A stretch of 64,000 nucleotides of DNA from assembly GCA_913057775.1 (NCBI GenBank), contig CAJXOG010000005.1:124001-188000 (forward strand). Direction: 5' to 3'. Shown in pieces: positions 9,023-19,130 of this stretch (the stretch's first letter is position 1; each line of letters begins with the position of its first letter). The notes beneath the pieces are model-generated. The model was not told the DNA's origin and did no database searches. It was given only the letters and a program-made list of their open reading frames with translations. The DNA comes from an uncultured Fodinibius sp. GTDB lineage: Bacteria; Bacteroidota; Rhodothermia; Balneolales; Balneolaceae. A program made the translations under genes and the position numbers.

Positions 9023-9694
9023 ATGAAAAAATTATCACTGTTCGTATTGGCATTATCAATTATCTGTTTCATCGGAATGCCAGCCACTACTACTGCTCAA
9101 GATTTTGAGGGCGTTATTTATTTTGAAATGGCAGATTTAGCCAAGCAGGGTATGGGGGAAATGCCTTATATGGTTAAAGGTAATAAAGGTCGTATGGAGA
9201 TAAACCACCAGGGCCAAAAAAATGCCATGCTCATGCTTCCCGGAGAGTCAAAAATGGTGATGATCATTGAGCAAATGAACGGTTATATAGAAATGGATCT
9301 TAATAATGACATCGGTAATAAAGAAAAGGATAAAGCATCTGAACCAAACATGAGAAAGACCGGTGAAACCAAGACTATTGCCGGAAGAACCTGCAAAGTT
9401 TGGAGAATGGAATCGGAAGATGGCACCTTTGAAGCTTGCATGGCCAAAGGCATGGGTACTTTTATGATGCCTCAAAACCAAATGCGAAAACGTAACGCGC
9501 CAGCCTGGGCTCAAAAGTTTGCAGAAGAAGAATCTATGCCACTTGAAATTATTGAAATCAAGAACGGAAATCGTACCGTTCAAATGAAGGCCACAAAAAT
9601 CGAAGAAAAGTCACTTTCTGATGATCTATTTAAAGTCCCAGAAGGATATAATGATATGAGCGGCATGATGAAGGGAATGCAAAATCGGAATTAG
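9023..9694 (+). CDS. DUF4412 domain-containing exported protein
   Basis: A 223-residue protein with a signal peptide cleaved near TTAQ (residue 26). The body is built of beta strands with many methionines. The pattern of GKMRMEI-like strands (KGNKGRMEINHQGQ), KTIAGRTCKVWRME and LPLEII-like strands matches DUF4412 proteins of Bacteroidota. These are secreted and of unknown function; the fold may resemble lipid- or metal-binding LolA-like shells. The gene stands alone and ends at a shared terminator. Confidence 0.8.
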   Translation: MKKLSLFVLALSIICFIGMPATTTAQDFEGVIYFEMADLAKQGMGEMPYMVKGNKGRMEINHQGQKNAMLMLPGESKMVMIIEQMNGYIEMDLNNDIGNKEKDKASEPNMRKTGETKTIAGRTCKVWRMESEDGTFEACMAKGMGTFMMPQNQMRKRNAPAWAQKFAEEESMPLEIIEIKNGNRTVQMKATKIEEKSLSDDLFKVPEGYNDMSGMMKGMQNRN

Positions 9695-9717
9695 AACCCT
9701 AAAATTTTGCCTATTTT

Positions 9718-9757
9718 ATAAAAGCGACACCTTTGTGCAAGGAGTCGCTTTTTATTT
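9718..9757. terminator. Bidirectional terminator
   Basis: A nine-base-pair stem (aaaagcgac / gtcgctttt) with A-rich left and T-rich right flanks between convergent genes; extension through the loop (acctttgtgcaagga) is partly self-complementary. Confidence 0.7.
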
Positions 9758-9758
9758 G

Positions 9759-10919
9759 TTAATTTATCTCTGCAAGTAACTCTTCTGCTTGTCGACGATA
9801 TGCTTTTTCGGCATCAGCTTCTATCACATTATTTAGTATGCCCTTCGCTTTATCCTTACTCCCATTTTTAGCCAACAATTTTCCGGCCAAATATCCTGAA
9901 ACAACATAAAAGGAGCGGTTCCCCGTATCTGGAAGCTCCTGCCCTAATGTAAAAGCTCTGGTATAACAATCGATAGCTTCGTCAGTGCGTCCTCTCTTTT
10001 CCAAAATACGTCCCTTCCATGTCAGCAATTCTTCCTGCACCACCTGTAGATCTGGAAGATCATTCCCCTCCCACCTCTGCAAATTGCTTTCAATAAGTTT
10101 TAACGCTTCATCAAGACGAGATTGTTTATAATAGCTCTTCACCAGAATCCGAATATAATAACTGTTATTAGGATATTGACGATGTAGCTTCTCAAAATTT
10201 CGGACGGCTACTCCAAAATTATTTTCATAGTTATAATGAATATTCCCTAGAAAATAAGTGGCTTCTGCTCGCGCAAAAATTGCGTTTTGTGAGGCCTCCT
10301 CTATAGCTTCCAGTCCTTTTTGCTTATCACCATCCGGCAGTGCCCAGCTGACTGTTTTAACCATAGGATATTCATCAGGAATATAATCCAGATAATAGAG
10401 TTTAAGCCCCTCTGCAAGCTTCAAATCATTTAATTCGGGCTGAATATCAAGAAGATAATCATAAGCCTGTATTGCCTTGCGACCATAATTTATGCTTGTT
10501 ATCCACTGTTCGCGATTTGCATATTGGCGCGCCATATAGCCGTTACTTATTGCTCGAATCAACAAGCCGTCTACATGTTTGGGTTGACGATGAAGCAACT
10601 TACCCGCTCGATAATCAGTTTTTTTCATCATCTCAAAAAATTGGTCATCGTGGGAGCGATCATGGAGATCAGTCAACACCGTCCACCACAGTTTCATACC
10701 TTCAAAAAGAGTCCACAGGGGATGATCCGGATATTTATCTTTCCATACAGCCAGTTGCTCCTCGGCCCCTTCAAAATTCAAATTGTACACCGAATCTACA
10801 GCAGCCTTTGCATCCGTTCTGAAATCCTGAATATTAATCAGTTCGGGAACCTGCGCTGTTGCTGGACGGGCAACAGTTAATACAAAGAATAGAAGAAATA
10901 AGTAGCGGATAATTTTCAC
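9759..10919 (-). CDS. Exported tetratricopeptide-repeat protein
   Basis: A 386-residue protein with a signal peptide (ends near ATAQ, residue 23). Helical repeats run through the rest: AVRNFEKLHRQYPNNSYY near 240, DEALKLIESNLQRWEG near 270 and DEAIDCYTRAFTLG near 320 have the TPR spacing of small and large residues. TPR arrays are protein-binding scaffolds, and no enzymatic motif is visible. It lies 31 bases downstream of the alpha/beta hydrolase gene on the same strand. Confidence 0.8.
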   Translation of the reverse strand: MKIIRYLFLLFFVLTVARPATAQVPELINIQDFRTDAKAAVDSVYNLNFEGAEEQLAVWKDKYPDHPLWTLFEGMKLWWTVLTDLHDRSHDDQFFEMMKKTDYRAGKLLHRQPKHVDGLLIRAISNGYMARQYANREQWITSINYGRKAIQAYDYLLDIQPELNDLKLAEGLKLYYLDYIPDEYPMVKTVSWALPDGDKQKGLEAIEEASQNAIFARAEATYFLGNIHYNYENNFGVAVRNFEKLHRQYPNNSYYIRILVKSYYKQSRLDEALKLIESNLQRWEGNDLPDLQVVQEELLTWKGRILEKRGRTDEAIDCYTRAFTLGQELPDTGNRSFYVVSGYLAGKLLAKNGSKDKAKGILNNVIEADAEKAYRRQAEELLAEIN

Positions 10920-10950
10920 TTTTTTACTGTATAACTAATCCAATCCCAAC

Positions 10951-11826
10951 TTATTTTAAATGTGATTGAAACCAGTTACCCGTGATACTCAAAACGGTTG
11001 CAAATTCTTCGGGAAATTCCTCATCCTCAAATGGATGCGCAGTATTAAAGGTATGGCCAGAATCAGGGATTAACTCTATCTTCTTATCCTCAGCACTACA
11101 ATGCTCATACAGCTTTTCCGCCTCACTGTAGTGTACGCCTTCATCACCTTCAGAGTGAACAAAAAGGGCCGGAATGTCTAATTCCCGAACGCGTTTTACA
11201 GCCATCAGGCGATCGGCATTTTCTATGGCATCTTTATAAACCACATCTTTAACCGGCATTATTTGACCGGTACGTCCATTTTTAATTTCGGTGACGCCCC
11301 TTTCCTCCCAATCACTAATCATATCATCACTCCACCGGACATTATAATCAGCCACCGCAGACCATGTAACCAAACATTTTATTTTGGGGTATTCCGCTGA
11401 TGCAGCCACCGCTGTATGTCCGCCGCGGGAATGTCCCAAGACGCCAATTGTATTCGTATCCAAAGAAAAATCTTGCGCCGTAATGTCTTTGTCTTTCAAA
11501 GCCTTGAGGATCGTTCCCACATCCTCTAAATCCTGGCTCAGCGTTTCGCGGGCAAATAGATCCAGCTGATCAAATTCAGTCATACTTTCACCCACTCCAT
11601 TCAGTGAAAAGTTTATTGCCAAAACAGCAAATCCAGCTTTGCTAAGCTCTCGACATCCATCAGGAAAAGCACCCCAGTCTTTGAATCCCTTAAATCCATG
11701 TAGAAATAATATTACCGGCAAGTTATCCTGTTTACTATTCTCAGGAAAATATAAATCGTAGTAAATGGGAAGATTTTCAGTAGATGGAACAGAACCCGTA
11801 ATCTTTGTGACTTCTATATCCTTCAT
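10951..11826 (-). CDS. Alpha/beta hydrolase, dienelactone hydrolase-like
   Basis: A 291-residue cytoplasmic alpha/beta hydrolase. The nucleophile elbow GHSRGG is near residues 131-136, LFLHGFKGFKDW forms the oxyanion region near 40-51, the acid is probably in HSEGDEGVHY and the catalytic histidine in DSGHTFN near 263. The arrangement resembles prolyl-oligopeptidase/dienelactone hydrolase-like esterases. The substrate is unknown. It is probably co-transcribed with the downstream TPR gene. Confidence 0.88.
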   Translation of the reverse strand: MKDIEVTKITGSVPSTENLPIYYDLYFPENSKQDNLPVILFLHGFKGFKDWGAFPDGCRELSKAGFAVLAINFSLNGVGESMTEFDQLDLFARETLSQDLEDVGTILKALKDKDITAQDFSLDTNTIGVLGHSRGGHTAVAASAEYPKIKCLVTWSAVADYNVRWSDDMISDWEERGVTEIKNGRTGQIMPVKDVVYKDAIENADRLMAVKRVRELDIPALFVHSEGDEGVHYSEAEKLYEHCSAEDKKIELIPDSGHTFNTAHPFEDEEFPEEFATVLSITGNWFQSHLK

Positions 11827-11881
11827 TGAATGGTTTATATAACTTGTTATGGACGAAGTTTTATACTGATGTTTATCCTAT

Positions 11882-12688
11882 TTAATCAAAATCGAGCGGA
11901 TCAAGTTTTACCAATTTACGCAATCCGTTGATCTCACTTTTTTTAAGGTAACGCCAGCGGCCCATCTTAACGTTGTTAAGGGTAAGACCTGCATATTCAA
12001 CACGTTTTAGCTTTGACACCTCCTTGCCAAAATGTTCCACCATTCGACGCACAAGGCGATTTCGTCCTTCAAAAATGGAAAGCATAAAACCATCCGGCGT
12101 ACGCGCAATGTTATACGCTTGCGCTTTACCGTCTTCAAGCTCAATACCTTCAGACAACTTCTGAAGCTCATCATCCTTCAAGCCTCGCTCGGTTTCTACT
12201 TCATACGTTTTTCGCACCTCATAACTGGGATGCATCAGCCGGTTCGCCAAGTCCCCATCGTTGGTTAAAACCAACAATCCCATGGTATGACGATCGAGCC
12301 GCCCCACGGGATATACGCGCTTGCCCGTTGCATTCTCAATCTTATCCATTACCGTATCCCGGTTGCGGGGATCATCAGTCGTGGTGATCGTATCCTTTGG
12401 CTTATTCAACAAGATATATACAAACTTTTCGAGGCTTAAAACCTGTCCCTCTACCTCAACCTTGTCCGTTCGCTGAACTTTAACCCCCATCTGAGTAACA
12501 ACCTCATCATTTACTTTCACCTTGCCGGCAGCAATGTAATCATCCGCTTTACGCCGGGAGGTAAATCCACAGTGGGCAATGTATTTATTTAGACGAATCT
12601 CTTCGTCTTCACTATAGTTCTGGTCAACCTGGTGGTCAGGTTCTTCAATTTTTCCTCGTTTATTCCTCTTCTTTCTTCGTCGACTCAT
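11882..12688 (-). CDS. rluB: Ribosomal large subunit pseudouridine synthase B-like
   Basis: A 268-residue RsuA/RluB/E/F-family pseudouridine synthase. A basic amino terminus (RRRKKRNKRGK) leads into an S4 RNA-binding domain (IRLNKYIAHCGFTSRRKADD, about residues 31-90), followed by the catalytic domain with GRLDRHTMGLL, which holds the essential aspartate. The family isomerises uridine near position 2605 of 23S rRNA. Its start overlaps the end of scpB by 29 bases, an arrangement seen in many bacteria, which supports the assignment and suggests translational coupling. Confidence 0.92.
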   Translation of the reverse strand: MSRRRKKRNKRGKIEEPDHQVDQNYSEDEEIRLNKYIAHCGFTSRRKADDYIAAGKVKVNDEVVTQMGVKVQRTDKVEVEGQVLSLEKFVYILLNKPKDTITTTDDPRNRDTVMDKIENATGKRVYPVGRLDRHTMGLLVLTNDGDLANRLMHPSYEVRKTYEVETERGLKDDELQKLSEGIELEDGKAQAYNIARTPDGFMLSIFEGRNRLVRRMVEHFGKEVSKLKRVEYAGLTLNNVKMGRWRYLKKSEINGLRKLVKLDPLDFD

Positions 12689-13523
12689 CCTCTAAGTTTT
12701 CCTGAATATTATCCGATTCATTTTCCAATTGCTTATTTGTCTCGTCGCCCTCATCACTTTCTTCCTCATCAGCACGTTGCAACACATCAGCCGTATACTC
12801 ATCCAGGTCGGGCACTTCCTCTTCATCAATTTTTTCAACGGCCTCAATTAGTGACATCGCTGTTTCCGTAGCATCCTCATCTTCCGCTGTTTCTTGCAGC
12901 TCTTTAAGCTCCAGCTGGCGATCAAACAAAAACTGACGATGTTCGGCCATATCATCATCTTTGAGGATCTCATTAATCTCGCGAGGCTTCGGCAGCTCAT
13001 CAATAGAGTTAATGCCAAAGTGCTTTAAAAAGTGTTTAGTGGTGCGATACAAGAGCGGCTTCCCGGGAGCATCCAAACGACCCGAAACTTCGATTAACAC
13101 CTTTTCCAACAATTGGCGTAACATATAACCTGAATCCACGCCGCGAATATCATCCACTTCGGGCTTTGTGATCGGCTGTTTATATGCCACAATAGCAAGC
13201 GTTTCAATGGCCGACTGAGATAGCTTGCGGTAAGCACTTTCGTGTTGAAAAATACTGAGCCAAGGCTCAAAACGCTTCTTAGTTGAAAAAGTATAGCCAC
13301 CGGCCACGTGCTCGATATTAAATGCTAATCCGTTCTCTTCGTAACGCTGATTTAACTTCTCAACAAAAGGTGGTATAGCATCAACTTCTAAACCTAAATT
13401 TTCTTCACCTTTTGCGATAATTTCACAAATCTTTTCTTCCGAGATAGGTTCCGGGCTCGCAAAAATCAACGCTTCTATTACCGAAGATAGGCGCGTACCG
13501 TCAACAAATTGATAGTCTTGCAT
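12660..13523 (-). CDS. scpB: Segregation and condensation protein B
   Basis: A 287-residue ScpB. Two winged-helix domains cover about residues 10-180, with SSVIEALIFASPEPISEE at the start and SQSAIETLAIVAYKQPITK near 100, the family signature. It is a kleisin-associated subunit of the SMC condensin complex and acts in chromosome organisation. After about residue 190 an acidic, probably disordered tail of nearly 90 residues follows. The typical partner scpA is not next to it in this window. It overlaps rluB by 29 bases. Confidence 0.93.
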   Translation of the reverse strand: MQDYQFVDGTRLSSVIEALIFASPEPISEEKICEIIAKGEENLGLEVDAIPPFVEKLNQRYEENGLAFNIEHVAGGYTFSTKKRFEPWLSIFQHESAYRKLSQSAIETLAIVAYKQPITKPEVDDIRGVDSGYMLRQLLEKVLIEVSGRLDAPGKPLLYRTTKHFLKHFGINSIDELPKPREINEILKDDDMAEHRQFLFDRQLELKELQETAEDEDATETAMSLIEAVEKIDEEEVPDLDEYTADVLQRADEEESDEGDETNKQLENESDNIQENLEDESTKKEEE

Positions 13524-13598
13524 AACTGCTACCGTTATAGGAAAAACTCTTCTTTATATTATGGCTGAATTCACAAAGTCCATAAAATAACAAAATTT

Positions 13599-14561
13599 TT
13601 ACCCTTCATTCTCTTTAATGATAAAAAAGCCGTCGTTACCCTGTTTCTGATACAGGGGCATTAAAATATATCCATCCGTTTGTGCGATAATTTTCCCTTT
13701 ATTGTCATTAGCCAGCCACTCCCCCTTTTTTATACGCTGAAAGTTTGAGTATCCAGGTCGCATAGCAAAACCGTCACCGGGCTCAATAATATGCTGATAT
13801 ACCAGTTCGGTCTCCACTGGTAGGTGCTTGGTATGCTCCTTCAGGTGACGTTCATACTCTTTTATTTTCTCCACATACTGTTTTTTGATAGATCCCACTG
13901 CATGCAGTAAAAGCAAAAGCGAAGCGGTTATATTATATTCTGTCAGCTCATTTTCATGCTGGCCGCCCTCCAATCCAAAGGAGATAAATCCCTTTTCCTG
14001 ATAATACCCCAACGCGGTACCCCGCAGCGATTTCTCAATCTCAAATACCATGGGTACATATAAGTTAGACAAAAGTTCACGTTGACGTGGATCGGAACTT
14101 GTAATGCTGAACATGCTCCCTTCAGCAGAAAACGTATGAACATCTGCCAACACAACTGGGGTATGGCTTCCCTCTTCAATACTATCAAGAATGGGAAGCA
14201 ACCGTTTCATCTGCCTGCGTTCATTCGATTTGATGCGAGCTTCAGGAGTATCTCGGATTTTTTCGATTATCGAGGGAAACCATAGACGATTCATATCCTC
14301 GTCGAGATACCGGACATTGTGCTCAAGCGCAGGTAAATTAGCGCGGAGAATAATCAATCGTCCATCAATCTGCGGCTGAATACCATCGAGCATATTAAAT
14401 ATATTCTGGGCCGCATCTACGCCGGCAGACTCATTGCCATGCAACCCGGTTACCACCACTACAGTAGGCCCACTGGGATTTCCTTCAATGACTCCTAAAA
14501 TCCGATCGTCTTGTGTTTTTGCCTCGATGTTACTTTTCGTCGGATTCCTCATTCTCCTCAT
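13599..14561 (-). CDS. Succinylglutamate desuccinylase/aspartoacylase family protein
   Basis: A 320-residue M14-like zinc carboxypeptidase-fold protein. Zinc ligands lie in TGLHGNESAG (H-x2-E, near residue 40) and ADVHTFSAEG (near 140), and LRANLPALEHNVRYLDEDMNR is the conserved region between them. Related enzymes remove acyl groups from amino acids or act on peptides. The carboxy-terminal region (from about 250) is a beta domain ending in a fold-completing segment with GDGFAMRPGYSNFQ. Its start overlaps the GCS2-CBS gene by 32 bases, which suggests coupled translation and a joint pathway. The substrate is unknown. Confidence 0.85.
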   Translation of the reverse strand: MRRMRNPTKSNIEAKTQDDRILGVIEGNPSGPTVVVVTGLHGNESAGVDAAQNIFNMLDGIQPQIDGRLIILRANLPALEHNVRYLDEDMNRLWFPSIIEKIRDTPEARIKSNERRQMKRLLPILDSIEEGSHTPVVLADVHTFSAEGSMFSITSSDPRQRELLSNLYVPMVFEIEKSLRGTALGYYQEKGFISFGLEGGQHENELTEYNITASLLLLLHAVGSIKKQYVEKIKEYERHLKEHTKHLPVETELVYQHIIEPGDGFAMRPGYSNFQRIKKGEWLANDNKGKIIAQTDGYILMPLYQKQGNDGFFIIKENEG

Positions 14562-16488
14562 TATTCAAATGTAATACTTTCAACAATCTGCGTGCTATTC
14601 TCATGTAATTGTGTTCGGTAATAATTCCAACAAGCCTGTTATTCTTTACGACAGGAAGACATCCTATCTGCTGGCTGTTCATAATTTCCATCGCCTCCAT
14701 AATAGAGGCCTCCGGATGAATAGTTATAGGATTCTCAATCATAATATCTTGAACCGTCTCTACTACATCCTCATCATGATTGACGGCCTTGGAATAAGCA
14801 TTAAAAACCATCCGCATGGTCACCAAGCCAACCAGATGCTTTTTGTCATCCTCTACCGGAACATACCGGATACGCCGCCAATCTATCAAGTTTGCCGTAA
14901 ACTCCACCAGGTCATCTTTTTGTACCGTAAACAGGTCGGTAGTCATAAACTCTTCGACAATTAAGCTCGACGGCTTCCAGTGCTCCAGATCCTCCATGCG
15001 AGCACGGCCCCATTTATGTACCGGCTCCCCTTTTTTCTGATTTTTGATCATCGCCGTTGTTATGGCCGCCAAAGTCTGTTCCTTGGATCCATGCTCTTTC
15101 ATCAGCGAAGCATAATTATTTAGCATCCAGTGCGATGGCGTTTGCCCCGCCGTTACGCGCTGCTCAATAATATCCAGGTATTCGGTAATATCACTGCTAT
15201 TAATATCGACTTCCTCCAACCCTTCTCGGGCAATAGGCAGCAGTTCTTCTGTTATCAAATCCACTGCATTAATACGCTGGTCATCAAACCATCGAAACTT
15301 TGTATCGAGTCCCATTTTCGAGGCCGCCACAAAATTCATTCGGGCATCATCAAAATCCATCTTCTCAGATATATTGGGATAATAATCTCCCATCTTATTC
15401 ATTAATCCCAGCCAAAAAGCAGAATTGGCTACCTCATCCGTAACCGTCGGTCCGGAGGGGCAAACTCTATTCTCGATACGAAGATGGGCCTTCCCATCAG
15501 TAATGCCGTAGCAGGGGCGATTCCAGCGATATACTGTCCCATTATGGACCTGCAACGCTCGCAAAGCCGGTGGTGTCCCTTCATCCAACAATTTCTCCAC
15601 ATCTTCGGTTACCTCCGAACTCAACATGACTCGATAGCGGGCGGTATCTTCCTGAAATATCTCAAGAATACTCTCGTCCACCCACTGGTTCCCAAATGTT
15701 ACACGCGGGCTGCTTTCCCGTAGGTGATCACCCACAGTTCGCGTATCTACCGATTGCTGGAACAGAGCAATGCGGGTCTCATTCCACAATCGCTTGCCAA
15801 AAAGGATAGGCGAACCCACCGTTGATGCCAGCACCGGAGCTGTTACCAGCTGAGCAATATTATACTTGGGTACAAATTCTTCAGGACCTACTTGCAGATG
15901 CACCTGAAACCCGGTATTACACGCTTCCAGCAGCGGGGAATCAAATTTCATTAACAGCTCATCCATACCCTGGATACGCAGATCATAATCACCTCCGCGC
16001 AGCTTATTGATGGCCTGGGTAAGTGCCCTGTAACGCTGTAAGGGAGTCTGGTTTTTCAGGTCGATATCAACCTTACGAATAGTTGGCAAAATACCCGTTA
16101 ATACGATCTCCCCACCGAGCTCTTCCGTTGCCTTTCGAACCTTATCAACCTTCTGCTGGAGATTCTGCTCCATTTTCGAAAGGCAATCCCCCGTAAATTC
16201 GAGGGGTTCCATATTTATTTCGAGATTAAACTTTGCATATTCGGTCGTAAAGCTGCCGTTTTCATCCTCCTGCAACTTCTCAAGCACCTCCATATTGTGA
16301 GGCCAGGCTTTAGCCTGTTGATCAACCAGACAAAGCTCCTGCTCAGCTCCAATTCGTATGGGATCAGTTTCAAACCAATCGCCCTCATTAAGCATACGAT
16401 CCAGCGCTCGAAGATCCTTCAACACATATTTCATAAAGCGCTGTACTTCTTCCTGACTGTCGGCCAATTTTACCCGGGATTCGCCCAT
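14530..16488 (-). CDS. Glutamate-cysteine ligase family 2 (GCS2) domain fused to a CBS pair
   Basis: A 652-residue fusion. Residues about 25-460 match the GCS2 carboxylate-amine ligase family: GAEQELCLVD at the start, FNLEINMEPLEFTGDC, GGEIVLTGILPT, YRWNRPCYG and HLRIENRVCPSGPT. Such enzymes join an amino acid to a carboxylate with ATP. Residues about 510-640 are two CBS motifs (VEEFMTTDLFTVQKDD and VQDIMIENPITIHPEA) that commonly sense adenine nucleotides, so activity may respond to energy state. True gamma-glutamylcysteine synthesis is unproven: plain GCS2 proteins often act on other substrates. It forms an overlapping operon with the aspartoacylase-like gene. Confidence 0.85.
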   Translation of the reverse strand: MGESRVKLADSQEEVQRFMKYVLKDLRALDRMLNEGDWFETDPIRIGAEQELCLVDQQAKAWPHNMEVLEKLQEDENGSFTTEYAKFNLEINMEPLEFTGDCLSKMEQNLQQKVDKVRKATEELGGEIVLTGILPTIRKVDIDLKNQTPLQRYRALTQAINKLRGGDYDLRIQGMDELLMKFDSPLLEACNTGFQVHLQVGPEEFVPKYNIAQLVTAPVLASTVGSPILFGKRLWNETRIALFQQSVDTRTVGDHLRESSPRVTFGNQWVDESILEIFQEDTARYRVMLSSEVTEDVEKLLDEGTPPALRALQVHNGTVYRWNRPCYGITDGKAHLRIENRVCPSGPTVTDEVANSAFWLGLMNKMGDYYPNISEKMDFDDARMNFVAASKMGLDTKFRWFDDQRINAVDLITEELLPIAREGLEEVDINSSDITEYLDIIEQRVTAGQTPSHWMLNNYASLMKEHGSKEQTLAAITTAMIKNQKKGEPVHKWGRARMEDLEHWKPSSLIVEEFMTTDLFTVQKDDLVEFTANLIDWRRIRYVPVEDDKKHLVGLVTMRMVFNAYSKAVNHDEDVVETVQDIMIENPITIHPEASIMEAMEIMNSQQIGCLPVVKNNRLVGIITEHNYMRIARRLLKVLHLNNEENEESDEK

Positions 16489-16637
16489 AGGTACCTCATC
16501 ATTAATTATAAAGGTATCTTACCGCTGTAATAATCGAATTTATTAAACAGAATGCAAGCGTTCTACCCTGCATTTCTGATGCGTATTGCCTAACAAATAT
16601 TTATGGCTGATAATTTAATCAAGATTACAAAAGATCG

Positions 16638-19073
16638 TCACTCCAGCGCATCCACATTCACATTAATTCGAACAGAACTGGCACCTTTTGGTTTTCGATT
16701 ATCAAATAGATCAAAGGTTCTGTCAAGCATTTGCTCAATGGCTGATGCGCCATTAGTTGGATTGATTTTGATAAAGCTCTCCCATCGATAGAAATTCTGC
16801 ATTTTGGAAATAGCCGCTGGTGAGGGACCCAATACCGAATCAAAGCTGCCTAATACCTCAGTCAGGCAATCAGTATAGGTTTCAGCCACTCTTCGTACAC
16901 GCCCCTCTTGCTCGCCCTTAAATACAAATCTGATAATGCGCGAATACGGTGGATACTGTAGCATTTTACGATAGGCCAGCTCTTGCCGGGCAAATGATTT
17001 GTAGTCGTGGTTTTTGGCTTGCTGTATGGCGGGATGATCGGGCTGCCAGGTCTGAAAAAACACCTTCCCCTCTTTATCAGCCCTACCGGAACGCCCGGCT
17101 ACCTGACTCAAAAGCTGATACATTCGTTCTCCCGACCGGAACGAAGGAAAAGCGAGCTCGGTATCGGCATCAATAACGCCTACAACCGTCACATCAGGAA
17201 AATCCAATCCCTTTCCAACAATTTGTGTACCGACTAATATATCTGCCTCTTTTCGTCCAAATGATTTTAGAATTTTTGAATGCGCGTTCTTTCCAGAAGT
17301 CGTATCAAAATCCATGCGCAACGTCTCTGCACCCGGATACAGCTCAGCAATTTGCTCCTCCAACTGCTGAGTTCCGCTTCCTCGAGATTCCACCGAATCA
17401 TTTCCACATTCTTTACACCGTTGTGGCTGGCGTTCAGAATAACCACAATAGTGGCATCGCAGCTGTTTTTTTGATTTATGAAAGGTTAAACTCACCGAAC
17501 AATTCGGGCACTCAGGTATTTCCCCACACGTTGCACACTGCAGATACGATGCAAAACCTCTTCTGTTATATAAGAGGATTGCCTGTTCATCCTTTTCGAT
17601 AGCTTCCTTAATCGCTTCAAAAAGAGGAATGGCGATCGGTCCTTTCATTGCGGAACGATATTGTTTAAGGTCAAGCAACTTCACGTCGGGAAGTTTTGCA
17701 TCAAAAGGTCGCTCCTTAAGTTCCAAGTATTCGCTCTTCCCCTTCTTTGTCCCATAAAGAGACACCATACTCGGCGTTGCCGACCCCAAAACCACTGGAA
17801 TATCATTGATATGAGCTCGCATGATCGCTACATCTCGTCCATTATAGCGCGGGGCCGGATCTTCCTGCTTATACGACATATCATGCTCCTCATCCACTAC
17901 GATAAGTCCCAGATTCTGCACTGGGGCAAACACGGCCGAACGCGCCCCGATAGCAATTCGTTTTTCTCCCTTTTGCAATGCACGCCATGCATCATACCGC
18001 TCCCGGTCGGTGAGCCTGCTGTGCAATACAGCTATATCATCACCAAATATCAGATGAAACCGTTTTACGATTTGCGGAGTTAGACCAATCTCAGGAACGA
18101 GGACCAATCCTCCCTTTCCCTGTTCCAAGACTTTCTTTAAGGCATGGATATAGACTTCCGTTTTACCGCTTCCGGTGATACCATAGAGTAAATAGCTGCC
18201 GAACTCCTCGTTATTAATCGATTTCTTAATTTCATCAAAAGCCGCCAGTTGCTCATCATTTAACGTATTAAGCTGCGCCGGATCATACTCCAGTTTCATA
18301 CTCAAATTCGTGGTTTCCACCTCGTCATATTTTAGTAACTCTTCTTCAGCAATTCTGTTAAGCGTATAATATTCCAGCAACTCGAAATCTGTTAGCTCAT
18401 TTTGAAATTCAGGTAGATCTAAGTCGGTCAGTATTTTTAAAGCTTGAATCCATTTATATTCTTTCCCGGCTTCTTCATGCTCTTTAACAATACGTTCAGC
18501 CACCTCTTTGCTATTTTCTTCCTTCCATTGCCACAATTTATCTGTGCTTGGATCCATCTTCATAGCCGGCTGTTCCCAAACCTCCAGCACCTTCTGCCCC
18601 ACCAGCTTATCTATGATTTTATCACCCCACCTCTTTTGAGCTTCAACTAACAGGTAGGACTCTTTCCTCTGAATTTCTTTGACGATTTCAGTTTCATCAT
18701 CATTAAGAAAATCCGGCAACTTACGCTCCCTTGTCTTTAGATACTTTTGAGCATAGAAATTTAGCCCAACCGGCAAGGCAGCCTGTATAACCTCCCCCCA
18801 CCCACAGTAATAAAAACGGTGAATCCATTGGGTTAGCTTTAATAACTCATCAGAAATGATCGGCTTTTCATCAAGCACCTGCTGTACCGGACGAGTATTA
18901 AAATCAGGTTCTTGGTCATGGATATTAACTACGATCCCGATTTTTTTATGCTTTTGAAGGGGTACCCATACGCGTTTACCAACGTCTATATCTGCTTTAT
19001 ACTCCTCGGGCAAGCTGTATGTAAACTGCCGACGAACAGCGGTGGGAAAAACGATATCTACGTATAAAGACAA
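16638..19073 (-). CDS. priA: Primosomal protein N', replication restart helicase
   Basis: An 811-residue superfamily 2 helicase. The amino-terminal 3'-binding domain covers about 1-110. Walker A is GITGSGKTEV near 299-308 and the DEAH-type box is DEEH. Eight zinc-binding cysteines lie around CATCGEIPECPNC, CHYCGY and CKECG, as in PriA. The carboxy-terminal helicase lobe has VGKGLDFPDV and QVAGRSGRADKEG. It reloads the replicative helicase at stalled forks. The gene appears monocistronic, and the region upstream of its start is repeat-rich. Confidence 0.97.
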   Translation of the reverse strand: MSLYVDIVFPTAVRRQFTYSLPEEYKADIDVGKRVWVPLQKHKKIGIVVNIHDQEPDFNTRPVQQVLDEKPIISDELLKLTQWIHRFYYCGWGEVIQAALPVGLNFYAQKYLKTRERKLPDFLNDDETEIVKEIQRKESYLLVEAQKRWGDKIIDKLVGQKVLEVWEQPAMKMDPSTDKLWQWKEENSKEVAERIVKEHEEAGKEYKWIQALKILTDLDLPEFQNELTDFELLEYYTLNRIAEEELLKYDEVETTNLSMKLEYDPAQLNTLNDEQLAAFDEIKKSINNEEFGSYLLYGITGSGKTEVYIHALKKVLEQGKGGLVLVPEIGLTPQIVKRFHLIFGDDIAVLHSRLTDRERYDAWRALQKGEKRIAIGARSAVFAPVQNLGLIVVDEEHDMSYKQEDPAPRYNGRDVAIMRAHINDIPVVLGSATPSMVSLYGTKKGKSEYLELKERPFDAKLPDVKLLDLKQYRSAMKGPIAIPLFEAIKEAIEKDEQAILLYNRRGFASYLQCATCGEIPECPNCSVSLTFHKSKKQLRCHYCGYSERQPQRCKECGNDSVESRGSGTQQLEEQIAELYPGAETLRMDFDTTSGKNAHSKILKSFGRKEADILVGTQIVGKGLDFPDVTVVGVIDADTELAFPSFRSGERMYQLLSQVAGRSGRADKEGKVFFQTWQPDHPAIQQAKNHDYKSFARQELAYRKMLQYPPYSRIIRFVFKGEQEGRVRRVAETYTDCLTEVLGSFDSVLGPSPAAISKMQNFYRWESFIKINPTNGASAIEQMLDRTFDLFDNRKPKGASSVRINVNVDALE

Positions 19074-19130
19074 GTGGAATATCTATTATTAGTTTTAAGA
19101 GACCTTTGCGTAACCATCCTTGACATACTG

